From: an uncultured Bacteroidales bacterium
GTDB lineage: Bacteria; Bacteroidota; Bacteroidia; Bacteroidales; UBA932
Assembly (NCBI GenBank): GCA_944323775.1
Contig: CALUTT010000011.1
Location: forward strand, 1-64,000
Length of the DNA: 64,000 nucleotides
Direction: 5' to 3'
Shown here: one piece after another, positions 1 through 8,045 of the stretch
How the letters are laid out: each line of letters opens with the position of its first letter
How positions within the stretch are numbered: position 1 is the stretch's first letter
Notes under the pieces: generated by a model
The model's input: only the letters and a program-made list of their open reading frames with translations
Database searches by the model: none
What the model was told of the DNA's origin: nothing
Position numbers and translations under genes: made by a program

Positions 1-2
1 GG

Positions 3-47
3 AGGAATATTGATTCAGACAAGCAGATACAGCTTGTGAATAATTAA
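3..47 (+). CDS. C-terminal end of an upstream gene (partial)
   Basis: The third frame is open from the window edge to a TAA at 45-47 and would encode the last 14 residues of a protein ending LVNN. A terminator-like hairpin follows at once, which is what makes a gene end here plausible. A shorter reading in frame 1 (stop at 37-39) cannot be excluded. The product cannot be named from so few residues. Confidence 0.35.
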   Translation, partial: RNIDSDKQIQLVNN

Positions 48-85
48 AAGAGACAAGGCGATTTCTTCCCTGTCTCCTTTTTTAT
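48..85 (+). terminator. Rho-independent terminator
   Basis: GAGACA at 50-55 pairs with TGTCTC at 71-76, and the stem is followed by a run of seven T. It would end the transcript entering the window from the left. Confidence 0.65.
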
Positions 86-464
86 ATTGACGCGACCAAG
101 AACAACATTATCCGCTACTCTATATCCCCCTCCTATTCAACACAGGAAAAGACAGGCAAAGGAGGGCAAGAAAGTCCACGTCAAGACGGCTGCACCAGGC
201 TAGCACACACCCGAATAATTTATAATCACAAGAGAATCATCTAGATAGACAAGGGATCAGTTTGTCTCCCCTCCTCTGTTTCTGCTTTCCCTCTGGACTC
301 TTGACTGTCCCGCGGCAGTTTTACTATCTTTATTCTTTGTAGAAGACCTCCAGGCGTCCTTCCGCCTGAGGCGTGTCATCACAACGGATATGAACAGAAA
401 ATATTACCGATAATTTATAGTTTTCCGGATACTGTGTTGTCTAATATAGTGTAAATCTGAAATC
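86..464 (+). promoter_or_regulatory. Leader of the ECF sigma gene: possible promoter and hairpin
   Basis: No gene is seen in these 379 bases. A possible promoter is TTGA at 301-304, 20 bases, then TATCTTTA at 325-332, one base off the Bacteroidota -7 consensus. Just past the expected start, CCTC-c-AGGCG (347-356) pairs with CGCCT-GAGG (363-371), a nine-pair stem with one bulged base. A weaker stem pairs AGACAA (247-252) with TTGTCT (262-267). The rest shows nothing recognisable. A structured sigma-gene leader is inference. Confidence 0.35.
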
Positions 465-947
465 ATGATGGAACAGAAGGAACAGGAATTCACCCGGTTG
501 GTAGAAAAGCACAAGACAGTTGTCTATACCGTCTGCTATATGTTTTCCGGAAGCAGAGAGGAGGCGGAAGACCTTTTTCAGGATGTGCTGGTCAGGCTCT
601 GGCAAGGATACGACACATTCCGCGGAGAGTCGGATGCCAGGACCTGGATCTACCGCGTAAGCCTCAACACATGCATTAACAGGCAGAAGAAAAAGAAACG
701 CGGAGCCAGACATATCCCGTTAAGCATCGATGTTGATTTCTTCGAAGAGATAAGCGACAGGACACTGCAGGTAAGACGGCTGTATGCCAGGATAAACCGG
801 CTCGGACTCGTTGACCGTGCATTGATTCTACTGTGGCTCGAGGGATTGTCTTATGAAGAAATCGGGGCCGTCATAGGCATTTCTGTAAAGAATGTCTCCT
901 TCCAGCTCTACAGGATCAAAGAGGAACTTAAGAAAATGGACATCTAA
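465..947 (+). CDS. ECF-type RNA polymerase sigma factor
   Basis: This 160-residue cytoplasmic protein has the two-domain layout of extracytoplasmic-function sigma factors. Region 2 (about residues 14-80) carries the EEAEDLFQDVLVRLW helix used for core binding and -10 recognition, followed by a TWIYRVSLNTCINR segment. Region 4 (about 105-158) contains the helix-turn-helix GLSYEEIGAVIGISVKNVSFQLYR that reads the -35 element. The gene for a small membrane protein follows 10 bases downstream and may be its partner or antagonist. In Bacteroidota, ECF factors often act with TonB-dependent receptors; a receptor-like remnant lies about 700 bases downstream. Targets cannot be deduced. Confidence 0.92.
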   Translation: MMEQKEQEFTRLVEKHKTVVYTVCYMFSGSREEAEDLFQDVLVRLWQGYDTFRGESDARTWIYRVSLNTCINRQKKKKRGARHIPLSIDVDFFEEISDRTLQVRRLYARINRLGLVDRALILLWLEGLSYEEIGAVIGISVKNVSFQLYRIKEELKKMDI

Positions 948-957
948 ATCAACGCTT

Positions 958-1551
958 ATGCAGAATGAAAATTTATCCGTGTACGATGACCTCAGGCAGA
1001 TGAAGTCAGACTACGAGCATCTGAAGGCAGATATGGACAGGCAGATGATTGTCAACAGCCAGCTGATGGAAACGGTCTTCCGCAACCATGTCAGCGTGCT
1101 GGACTCCTACAGGAAAACCACCCTTGTCAGTGTCAGTGCAGCGATACTTGCCGTATTGGCGGTTTCCTGTGTCAGAGGACTTGACATGCGCCTCGCCGGC
1201 ATGATTGCGGCATTCTATGTACTTGTACTGATCGGGTATACGGTCATATACCACAAACTGGGGAAAATAGAATACGGTACAGACAATGTCCTTTCTACCG
1301 TGACCGGGTTAAGGAAATTCAAACGGAACTATATGGCAGTAAATGCAGCATCATGGGTTCTGGCAGCGGGCCTGATGTGCTTCATCTTTCCTGAAATCCG
1401 CGACACCTATCTAGTCCCTGAGCAAGGCACCGTTGCCATAGCCTTAATGTGCGTTGCCGTCCTTGCGGGTATCTGCATCCAGTATTTTACCGACAGGAAA
1501 GTGCTCAGGGCCTGTGACGACATAATTGAGCGTCTGAAAGAAAGGCCGTGA
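958..1551 (+). CDS. Four-helix membrane protein cotranscribed with ECF sigma
   Basis: The ATG at 958 gives 197 residues. It is preferred over an upstream in-frame start inside the sigma gene. Residues 1-52 are polar and helical (repeated Met/Asp/Gln). Four membrane segments follow, near 54-74, 79-99, 124-146 and 157-178, and the C-terminus is a short basic tail. I recognise no family. Position 10 bases after an ECF sigma gene and the cytosolic N-terminal helix suggest a membrane partner or anti-sigma-like regulator, but no anti-sigma motif is visible, so this role is inference. Confidence 0.75.
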   Translation: MQNENLSVYDDLRQMKSDYEHLKADMDRQMIVNSQLMETVFRNHVSVLDSYRKTTLVSVSAAILAVLAVSCVRGLDMRLAGMIAAFYVLVLIGYTVIYHKLGKIEYGTDNVLSTVTGLRKFKRNYMAVNAASWVLAAGLMCFIFPEIRDTYLVPEQGTVAIALMCVAVLAGICIQYFTDRKVLRACDDIIERLKERP

Positions 1552-1592
1552 CATAAAGGCCCTGGTTCAATACAGAATCCGGATATTATTCG

Positions 1593-1600
1593 TATTTTTG
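1593..1600 (+). promoter_or_regulatory. -7 promoter element (TATTTTTG)
   Basis: TATTTTTG matches the Bacteroidota -7 consensus TAnnTTTG and lies 37 bases before the next start codon. No clear -33 TTTG is seen. Confidence 0.5.
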
Positions 1601-1636
1601 GATATCCTGCTTTAGGCCTGATCAAATGATTCCCTG

Positions 1637-2173
1637 ATGATGAGTGTAACGAAAAAGGCCGTCGTTACGGTAGTTATGGCAGTGTTCTGCCTGTCTGCCC
1701 ATGCCCAGACGGCATCAGAAGCCCGGAAATACGAGTCGGTCAAAGTCAAGGCGTTCGTCCTTGACTCCAGAACCGCAGAGCCCATACCTTACGTATCGGT
1801 ATATCTCATCCCGAAAGGAGACACGACGGTGACCAGCTTCGCCGTTTCCGATACAGCAGGGAAAGCCGTCATGGACAATGTACTGCCAGGGCAGTACGAA
1901 CTGAATGCCGAACATATCGGCTACCTCCCGTTCAGGAAGGTGTTTGAGATTACATCCGCCCGCGGACCTGAGCTCGACCTCGGGCTCAGGCTGTCCGATA
2001 TCCTCAACAGGACAAACAACCTCATGCGTACAGTGTCCGCCGAATTCGTTGAAGACAGATACTCGAATGTCCTTGGCAGGACACTTCTGCTGAGCATCTC
2101 CTTCAACTTCGGCAAGATAAACCAGGACAAGACCGCCGCAGTGTCATGGGGGCTGAAGCAGTTCGAGTTCTGA
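1637..2173 (+). CDS. Outer-membrane receptor remnant: CarboxypepD-reg domain joined to terminal barrel strands
   Basis: The 178 residues contain a signal peptide (1-23, ending AHAQ), a carboxypeptidase-D regulatory-like beta-sandwich (about 36-113; RTAEPIPYVSVYLIPKGD, VLPGQYELNAEHIGY) and then, from about residue 117, a segment SDILNRTNN...RTVSAEFVED...NVLGRTLLLSISFNFGK that resembles the last two strands of Bacteroidota TonB-type beta-barrel proteins. Full-length members are usually 700-900 residues, so the plug and most of the barrel are missing while the frame stays open. It has its own -7 element. Whether it is a deletion relic or a functional mini-protein is unresolved. The domain assignment is by motif recognition only. 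Confidence 0.7.
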   Translation: MMSVTKKAVVTVVMAVFCLSAHAQTASEARKYESVKVKAFVLDSRTAEPIPYVSVYLIPKGDTTVTSFAVSDTAGKAVMDNVLPGQYELNAEHIGYLPFRKVFEITSARGPELDLGLRLSDILNRTNNLMRTVSAEFVEDRYSNVLGRTLLLSISFNFGKINQDKTAAVSWGLKQFEF

Positions 2174-2203
2174 CCTGGAAGATTCCACATTGCGGAAACC
2201 CCA

Positions 2204-2236
2204 GTTTCAGATAGTTACAAGAAAATATTATATTTG
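2204..2236 (+). promoter_or_regulatory. Promoter of the fucose-isomerase-like gene
   Basis: TATATTTG at 2229-2236 is a perfect TAnnTTTG element; TTTC at 2204-2207 lies 21 bases upstream in the place of the -33 TTTG. It points to the ATG at 2274 as the start. Confidence 0.6.
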
Positions 2237-2273
2237 TGCGTGCCGCAGGCACAGGACACAAATAACCGGTAAA

Positions 2274-3503
2274 ATGGACATCGCACTCTATACCCTTACA
2301 TCATCACTGCACGACAAAAGCGCAGTGGACGCAGTCTCCCTCGAATTCATCCGCTCTGTCGAGTCAGAACTGGGATACGGTCTGGACTTCAGGGGAGATG
2401 ACTTCTCCCGGTACGGCGACTCCGACCTCGACCTGATCTTCGTCAGGACAGGAGGCTCGGAAGGCCTCTTCAGGAAGGTCTTCCCTGCCCTGAGGGGCAA
2501 CATACTCCTCCTGACTTCCGGCAAGAGCAACTCGCTGGCAGCATCGCTGGAGATACTCTCGTTTCTGAACCTGAACGGGCGCAAAGGAGAGGTTCTGCAC
2601 GGGAGCGCAGACTACATCGCACACAGGATAGAGCTGCTCGCAAAAGTAGCCAGGGCCAGGAGAAGCCTTCAGGGACAGAATACGGGAATCATAGGAGAGC
2701 CCTCCGACTGGCTCATAGCAAGCCGGCCCGACAAGAAGGCCGCGAAAGAGAAACTGGGAGTCAATCTTGTGGACATCGACATCAGGGAACTGATAGACCG
2801 GGCAGGAAACAACCCCACCACTCCCCTTCCCGAACATGCCGCCGGAATAATCGGGGCCCTGCGCCGCGATGCTCCCGAGACTGTCAGGAAATACGTCGAC
2901 GGAGCGACAGGCATATATGCCGCCCTACGGCAGATGATCTCTGAATACAGGCTGTCCGCCCTCACCATACGCTGCTTCGACCTGCTCGGTGCCCTGGGGA
3001 ACACAGGCTGTCTCGCCCTGGCCCTGCTGAACTCCGAAGGCATTCCATCATCATGCGAAGGAGATGTCCCGGCTCTTCTTTCGATGATCATGGGCAACGC
3101 CCTTACAGGAAAGAGCGGATTCCAGGCAAACCCTTCCCAGATCGATCCGCATACCGGGCAGATGCTCTTCGCACACTGCACCGTACCGTTCAACATGGTT
3201 GAAAGATACTCCTACAATACCCATTTCGAATCTGGAATCGGGGTTGCCGTCCATGGCGAGCTCCCGGCCGGAGACGTCACGGTGTTCAAGGTCTCGTCCG
3301 ATATGAACCGCTACTTCTGCGAGGAGGCCAGGCTTCTGGAAAACCGCTACGGCAGCAATCTGTGCCGCACGCAGGTACTCCTCCAGATGCAGGATCCTTC
3401 CGTATGCACGGAATACTTCCTGAAAAACCCCATAGGCAACCACCATGTCATCTTCACCGGGAAGCACAAGGATATCTTCACGGAGTTCATGAAGGAAAAT
3501 TAA
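2274..3503 (+). CDS. L-fucose/L-arabinose isomerase-family protein
   Basis: The start at 2274 (MDIALYTL) is chosen because the longer reading begins upstream of the promoter's -7 element. The 409 residues resemble the C-terminal half of the L-fucose/L-arabinose isomerase superfamily, whose members interconvert aldoses and ketoses with a divalent metal. Visible pieces are an N-terminal Rossmann-like alpha/beta region, a CEGD motif that may supply a metal-binding Glu, and a late GNHH motif. It is shorter than classical FucI (about 590 residues), so the substrate is uncertain and catalysis is not assured. It stands alone between a receptor remnant and a MarR gene; no sugar operon surrounds it. 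Confidence 0.65.
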   Translation: MDIALYTLTSSLHDKSAVDAVSLEFIRSVESELGYGLDFRGDDFSRYGDSDLDLIFVRTGGSEGLFRKVFPALRGNILLLTSGKSNSLAASLEILSFLNLNGRKGEVLHGSADYIAHRIELLAKVARARRSLQGQNTGIIGEPSDWLIASRPDKKAAKEKLGVNLVDIDIRELIDRAGNNPTTPLPEHAAGIIGALRRDAPETVRKYVDGATGIYAALRQMISEYRLSALTIRCFDLLGALGNTGCLALALLNSEGIPSSCEGDVPALLSMIMGNALTGKSGFQANPSQIDPHTGQMLFAHCTVPFNMVERYSYNTHFESGIGVAVHGELPAGDVTVFKVSSDMNRYFCEEARLLENRYGSNLCRTQVLLQMQDPSVCTEYFLKNPIGNHHVIFTGKHKDIFTEFMKEN

Positions 3504-3509
3504 TATACA

Positions 3510-3544
3510 ATAGCAACCATTTCTGAATATTATTGCTATCTTTG
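3510..3544 (+). promoter_or_regulatory. Promoter with inverted repeat upstream of marR
   Basis: TATCTTTG at 3537-3544 is a good -7 element 20 bases before the MarR start. ATAGCAA (3510-3516) and TTGCTAT (3533-3539) form a 7-bp inverted repeat spaced by 16 bases, and the right arm overlaps the -7 element. An autoregulatory MarR operator is the natural reading, by inference. Confidence 0.45.
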
Positions 3545-3564
3545 CGCCTGGAAAAAGGCACAGA

Positions 3565-3993
3565 ATGGCAAAAGAACTGCTTGTAACGCAAATCGGCAAA
3601 CTCCGGAACCGCCTGCACCGCATCCTGAAACTAAGGTATGCGGCCGAAGCTGACGTGAAACTCACCGTCGAGGAGTTCATACTCCTCAACATGATCGAGG
3701 CACATACGGACCAGATACTGCAGAACATCGCCATCGCCACAGGCAAGAACAAGTCCGTAGTCATGCGCATGATTGATTCCCTGGAACACAAAGGACTTGC
3801 CAGACGCACCGTGAATCCAGACGACCGCCGCGAAAATCTTCTGAGCATAACCGACGAGGGCTCGTCCGTACTCTCACAGTACAGGCAGATAGAAAGCCGG
3901 CTGTCCGCCGAACTGCTAGATGGCATTCCTCCGGAAAAGGTCGCCTGTTTCTTCGAAGTGGCAGAAGAAATATCAAGGAAAGCGGGAATTTAG
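3565..3993 (+). CDS. MarR-family transcriptional regulator
   Basis: This 142-residue protein has the MarR winged-helix fold: a dimerising N-terminal helix, a recognition region ILQNIAIATGKNKSVVMRMIDSLEHKG (about 52-78) and the wing RRTVNPDDRRENLLSITDEG (about 80-99), whose DDRR motif is typical. MarR proteins usually repress adjacent efflux genes and are released by the drug or a phenolic ligand. It lies 58 bases upstream of a three-gene efflux pump on the same strand, which is the likely target along with its own promoter, where an inverted repeat is visible. Confidence 0.9.
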   Translation: MAKELLVTQIGKLRNRLHRILKLRYAAEADVKLTVEEFILLNMIEAHTDQILQNIAIATGKNKSVVMRMIDSLEHKGLARRTVNPDDRRENLLSITDEGSSVLSQYRQIESRLSAELLDGIPPEKVACFFEVAEEISRKAGI

Positions 3994-4051
3994 TATTTTT
4001 TTGCACAGATAGTTGCTTTTGTCAATTATTTACAATAGAGACTTTCATAAC

Positions 4052-5383
4052 ATGAAACACAGACGTTTGCTCCTCGGGATGGCATCATTTGCCGTGACCG
4101 CAACACTGGCGGCTCAGCCGCAGGAACGGGTGATGACCCTCGAGGAGATCTATTCTCTGGCAGACTCTCAAAGCAAGACCATAAGGATATTCGAGACTGC
4201 AGCGGCAGGTGCAGAACAAGACATCGCACTTGCAAGGAATGACTACCTCCCCGACATAGACTTCTCTGCCTCGGCCTCCTACAACGGAGACGCATGGGTA
4301 TCGGAACGCAACTTCTCCAACGGGCAGTGTTACGCTTCCCCGCACTTCGGGAACAGCTTTTCCGTAGAGGCGTCGCAGGTGGTCTTTGCCGGAGGGGCAA
4401 TCTACAACAACATCAAGGCCCAGGAAATCAGAAAACAGATTTCAGAATGGGATCTCGCCGAACACCGGCAGCAAGTCTACTTCCTGCTGACAGGATACTA
4501 TCTTGACCTCTACAAATACCGCAACCTGCTGCAGGTCTACGAGCGCAACATGGAACAGACCCTGGAGGTAATAGAGAACATGCGCGCAAGAGAAGCGGCC
4601 GGCGTCGCACTCGACAACGACATCACCAGATACGAAGTGCAATACCAGAACCTCTGCTACAGACGGACAGAGCTGGCTAATTCGATAGAGATCTGCAACG
4701 GCAGGCTGGTCACCATGCTGGATCTGCCGCCGCAGACCGAAGTAATGCCCGACACGACTCTTCTGACGCGACTTCTGCCCGTGTATTCCGAGGACGAGTT
4801 CCGGCGCATGGCAGAAAGCCACTCGCCCGCACTCAACAGGGGCCGGCTTCAGGTCGACCTGGCCGGATACAGGAAGAAAGTCGCAAGCGCCGGTTACATG
4901 CCCCGGATCGACATCATCGCGGGTGACAATCTGAACGGACCGATAACATATGAGATTCCGGTCCTCAACAACAACATCAACACATGGTATGTCGGTATCG
5001 GACTCAGGTTCAACCTCGGGAATCTGTACAAGGTGCAGAAGGAAATATCCAGGCTCGACACATCGGCGGCACAGGCCCGGGCCGAACTGGCTTCGGCAAA
5101 TGAGAGCGTGACCCTCGCCATACGCTCCGCATATACTGACTGCATAAATTCCTCCGAGCTTCTCAAGACTCAGGAAAAAAGCCTGCAGCTGGCCCGAGAG
5201 AACTACGATGTCACTTCCAGACGCTACGAAAACGACCTGGTGCTGGTCACCGACCTGGCCGATGCCGACAACCTCAGACTTGCGGCGGAGGTCCAGTTCG
5301 TCAATGCCCAGATCAACGTGATATACAACTATTGCAGGCTCCTTTATGAATCAGGAGTCCTAAGCCGGCAGACAATATTATGA
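4052..5383 (+). CDS. TolC-like outer-membrane efflux channel (pump 1)
   Basis: The ATG at 4052 gives 443 residues beginning with a signal peptide (MKHRRLLLGMASFAVTATLAA). The rest is the outer-membrane efflux protein fold of two repeated helical/strand halves, with long coiled-coil helices (about 150-210 and 340-420) and short strands such as SFSVEASQVVFAGGAIYN. It would form the trimeric outer-membrane exit duct of a tripartite drug pump. Its stop overlaps the start of the adaptor gene by four bases. A paralog lies at 16027-17352. Confidence 0.9.
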   Translation: MKHRRLLLGMASFAVTATLAAQPQERVMTLEEIYSLADSQSKTIRIFETAAAGAEQDIALARNDYLPDIDFSASASYNGDAWVSERNFSNGQCYASPHFGNSFSVEASQVVFAGGAIYNNIKAQEIRKQISEWDLAEHRQQVYFLLTGYYLDLYKYRNLLQVYERNMEQTLEVIENMRAREAAGVALDNDITRYEVQYQNLCYRRTELANSIEICNGRLVTMLDLPPQTEVMPDTTLLTRLLPVYSEDEFRRMAESHSPALNRGRLQVDLAGYRKKVASAGYMPRIDIIAGDNLNGPITYEIPVLNNNINTWYVGIGLRFNLGNLYKVQKEISRLDTSAAQARAELASANESVTLAIRSAYTDCINSSELLKTQEKSLQLARENYDVTSRRYENDLVLVTDLADADNLRLAAEVQFVNAQINVIYNYCRLLYESGVLSRQTIL

Positions 5384-6423
5384 CAAACATGAACAAAAGA
5401 ACCAGAAAGATACTGCGGAATGTCGTGGCAATGGCATTCATTCTCTGCAGTCTCACGTGGGTGTGCTCAAAGTTCATCCATCTGGGACGGGTGGAGTACA
5501 CCGACAACGCACAGGTAAGACGGAACATGATACCCATCAATGCACGCGTGCAGGGATTCATCCGGGAAGTGTGCTTCGACGACTATCAGTCCGTTCACAA
5601 GGGCGACACACTCGTGATCATCGAGCAGTCGGAGTACAGGCTGAAGGCCGCGCAGGCAAGATCCAACTACAGGAAGGCCATCATGGAAGACAGTGCACGG
5701 CAGACGGCGATCTCCGCGACCGCGAACGAACTGACAGTCTCCGACGCCAGTATCGAGGAACTGCGCATCAGGCTTGAACAGGCCAGGACAGACTTCCGGC
5801 GTTATGAGCAGCTCTACTCTCAGAAGGCCGTGACACGCCAGCGGTATGAGAATGCGAAAGCCGACTTCGAGGCCACGAAGGCAAAATACGACATGCTCGT
5901 CAGGAGCAAGAAAAGCACCGCCCTGGCCAAGGACGAACAGACCCGGCGTCTCGAGCAGAACCGCGCGGACATCGACGTGACAAAGGCTGAACTCGACCTG
6001 GCGGAACTCAATCTTTCATATACCGTAATCGTGGCCCCATGTGACGGGGTGACATCCCGCAAGGCGATTCAGGAGGGACAGTTCATACAGCCCGGACAGA
6101 CATTGTTGTCAGTGGTAGAGGACGGGAACGTGTGGGTTCTGGCCAATTACAAGGAAACCCAGACCGCCAACATCCGTGACGGAATGCCAGTGACCATCAA
6201 GGTCGACGCGGTTCCCGACGTGGAATACCACGGGGAAGTCGCCACTCTTGCGATGGCCACGGGAGCGCAGTACTCGATAATTCCGCAGGACAACTCCGCC
6301 GGCAATTTCGTCAAGGTCGAACAACGCATACCCGTGAAGATCATCTTCACCGACACCAACCTGAAGACCGATATCGACAGGCTGCGCTCAGGCATGAACG
6401 TCGAGTGCGAGATAAAATACTGA
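5380..6423 (+). CDS. HlyD/EmrA-family membrane fusion protein (pump 1)
   Basis: The 347-residue adaptor has one N-terminal membrane helix (about 10-32), a split lipoyl domain (NARVQGFIREVCFDDYQSVH before, VIVAPCDGVTSRKAIQEGQF after), an alpha-helical hairpin between them (about 85-200) and a C-terminal beta-barrel domain. Such proteins link an inner-membrane MFS transporter to TolC across the periplasm. Translation appears coupled to the channel gene through an ATGA overlap. An ATG three codons in (5389) is an alternative start. It is clearly homologous to the protein at 14971-16002. Confidence 0.92.
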   Translation: MTNMNKRTRKILRNVVAMAFILCSLTWVCSKFIHLGRVEYTDNAQVRRNMIPINARVQGFIREVCFDDYQSVHKGDTLVIIEQSEYRLKAAQARSNYRKAIMEDSARQTAISATANELTVSDASIEELRIRLEQARTDFRRYEQLYSQKAVTRQRYENAKADFEATKAKYDMLVRSKKSTALAKDEQTRRLEQNRADIDVTKAELDLAELNLSYTVIVAPCDGVTSRKAIQEGQFIQPGQTLLSVVEDGNVWVLANYKETQTANIRDGMPVTIKVDAVPDVEYHGEVATLAMATGAQYSIIPQDNSAGNFVKVEQRIPVKIIFTDTNLKTDIDRLRSGMNVECEIKY

Positions 6424-6428
6424 CAGAC

Positions 6429-8045
6429 ATGCAGGCTACATCAAACGGCGAAACGGCCGACGCTCGCAGGATCATGGTGTGGAAGGATTTCGTCCCCGAA
6501 TTCCTGAGATTCCCGCTGATGCTGCTGATAATCGTCATATTCATGCTTTCCGGAGGCGTCTACATGTCAGCCGCAGCAGAAATATCCGGAAGCCATGCCT
6601 GGATAAAGGAGGATGTGCTGATGGCAGGATACGCATCGATGACGGGACTTACGGTCGCGTTTCCACTGCTCTTCAGGATTCTCTACAGGTTCCGCACACG
6701 GAGCATACTCCTGGTCTCGGCCGCAGCCTTTGTCATTTGCGACTATGTCTGCATGACGAGCCGATATCTCCCGCTTGTCGTACTCATGTCCTTCATAAGC
6801 GGCTTTTTCAGGATTCTCAGCACTTTCACATGCTGGAACACCCTGCAGCTGCGCATCACCCCGAAACGCGACTTCGCAGTCTTCTTCCCTTTTCTGTTCA
6901 CCTTCATCCTCGGCAGCGTCCAGCTTACCGACATCGTGACCGGGTACTGCATTTCAGCCTTTGAATGGAGGGCGATGCACCGCCTGACCATCGGGGCCTT
7001 CACATTGGTGTTCGCCCTAGTGTTCTTCTGCATGAGGAGAAGTTACCGCCAGGCTCCGTATGTACCGTTCTGGGGGATCGACTACATCGGCGGCATACTC
7101 TGGAGCGCATGGCTGATATGCATAGTCTTCATATTCGTATACGGGGAGCACTATGACTGGCTCGACAGCGGGGAGATCCGGACTGCGGCAGTCTTCGCAA
7201 TCGTGCTGCTGGCTCTCTGCCTCGAAAGGGCATCCTCGATAAGGCATCCGTACATCAGCATGAAGACTTTCTCGCAGCGCAACATGATCCCGATATTCAT
7301 TCTGTTCGGATGCATGTCGATGATGTCCACAATGGTCTCCTCAGTCCAGAACATATACACGAATGCAGTCCTCGGGTTCGACGCCCGCCACAACGCGGAC
7401 CTCTGCTGGGGAGTCGTGGCCGGCATCGCCGCAGGAGCACTGTTCTTCCATACGGCGTTCCGCAGACTCGGATGGCGCATCAAGAACATCGTACTATCGG
7501 GTTTCACCGCCTTTTTCCTCTATCAGGTGATGCTCTATTTCCTCGTTGACGCCTCGACAGAGAAATACATGCTGTATCTGCCGATGGCATTCAAGGGAGC
7601 CGGAGTAAGCATCGTGTATACGGCCCTGACCTATGCACTGGCAGGCAGCGTGAGCTTTGCCTGTTATTTCGAGGCCATGTGCGTAATAGGTTTCATAAGG
7701 ACAAGTTTCGGAGGGCCGCTGAACTCTGCAATAATCACGGACCTGTTCAATCACATAAGCCAGGAGACGAGAAACGATCTCGGGAGCAGCCTGGACATGA
7801 TGAGTCCGGTGGCAGGAACGTTCTCCGAGACATACGCGGAATTCCAGAGACAGATGACTATGGCCAGCATAAAGGAAATATACGGATATGCCGCGATAGC
7901 CGCGATACTGGTCATAACTGCAATACTGGCTTCGGACTACCGTCAGCCTGCACGCACCGGAATCATCCGCATGCTGAGACCTTCGCAGTTATGGAGAAAC
8001 GTACGGCAGGCCGCCTACAGGGCTCTGAAGGCGCGGGGGGAATAG
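6429..8045 (+). CDS. EmrB/DHA2-like 14-TM efflux transporter (pump 1)
   Basis: The ATG at 6429 gives 538 residues; an earlier GTG at 6405 overlaps the adaptor gene. About 14 hydrophobic segments fill the chain, with a conserved WSAWLICIVFIFVYGEHYDWLD stretch (residues in the second half of the pump family) shared with the paralog at 13403-14974. The family is a divergent Bacteroidota branch of the DHA2 drug:H+ antiporters; canonical motif A is not evident. It would be the inner-membrane motor of the pump. The 3' end overlaps the convergent AraC gene by 31 bases. Confidence 0.85.
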   Translation: MQATSNGETADARRIMVWKDFVPEFLRFPLMLLIIVIFMLSGGVYMSAAAEISGSHAWIKEDVLMAGYASMTGLTVAFPLLFRILYRFRTRSILLVSAAAFVICDYVCMTSRYLPLVVLMSFISGFFRILSTFTCWNTLQLRITPKRDFAVFFPFLFTFILGSVQLTDIVTGYCISAFEWRAMHRLTIGAFTLVFALVFFCMRRSYRQAPYVPFWGIDYIGGILWSAWLICIVFIFVYGEHYDWLDSGEIRTAAVFAIVLLALCLERASSIRHPYISMKTFSQRNMIPIFILFGCMSMMSTMVSSVQNIYTNAVLGFDARHNADLCWGVVAGIAAGALFFHTAFRRLGWRIKNIVLSGFTAFFLYQVMLYFLVDASTEKYMLYLPMAFKGAGVSIVYTALTYALAGSVSFACYFEAMCVIGFIRTSFGGPLNSAIITDLFNHISQETRNDLGSSLDMMSPVAGTFSETYAEFQRQMTMASIKEIYGYAAIAAILVITAILASDYRQPARTGIIRMLRPSQLWRNVRQAAYRALKARGE

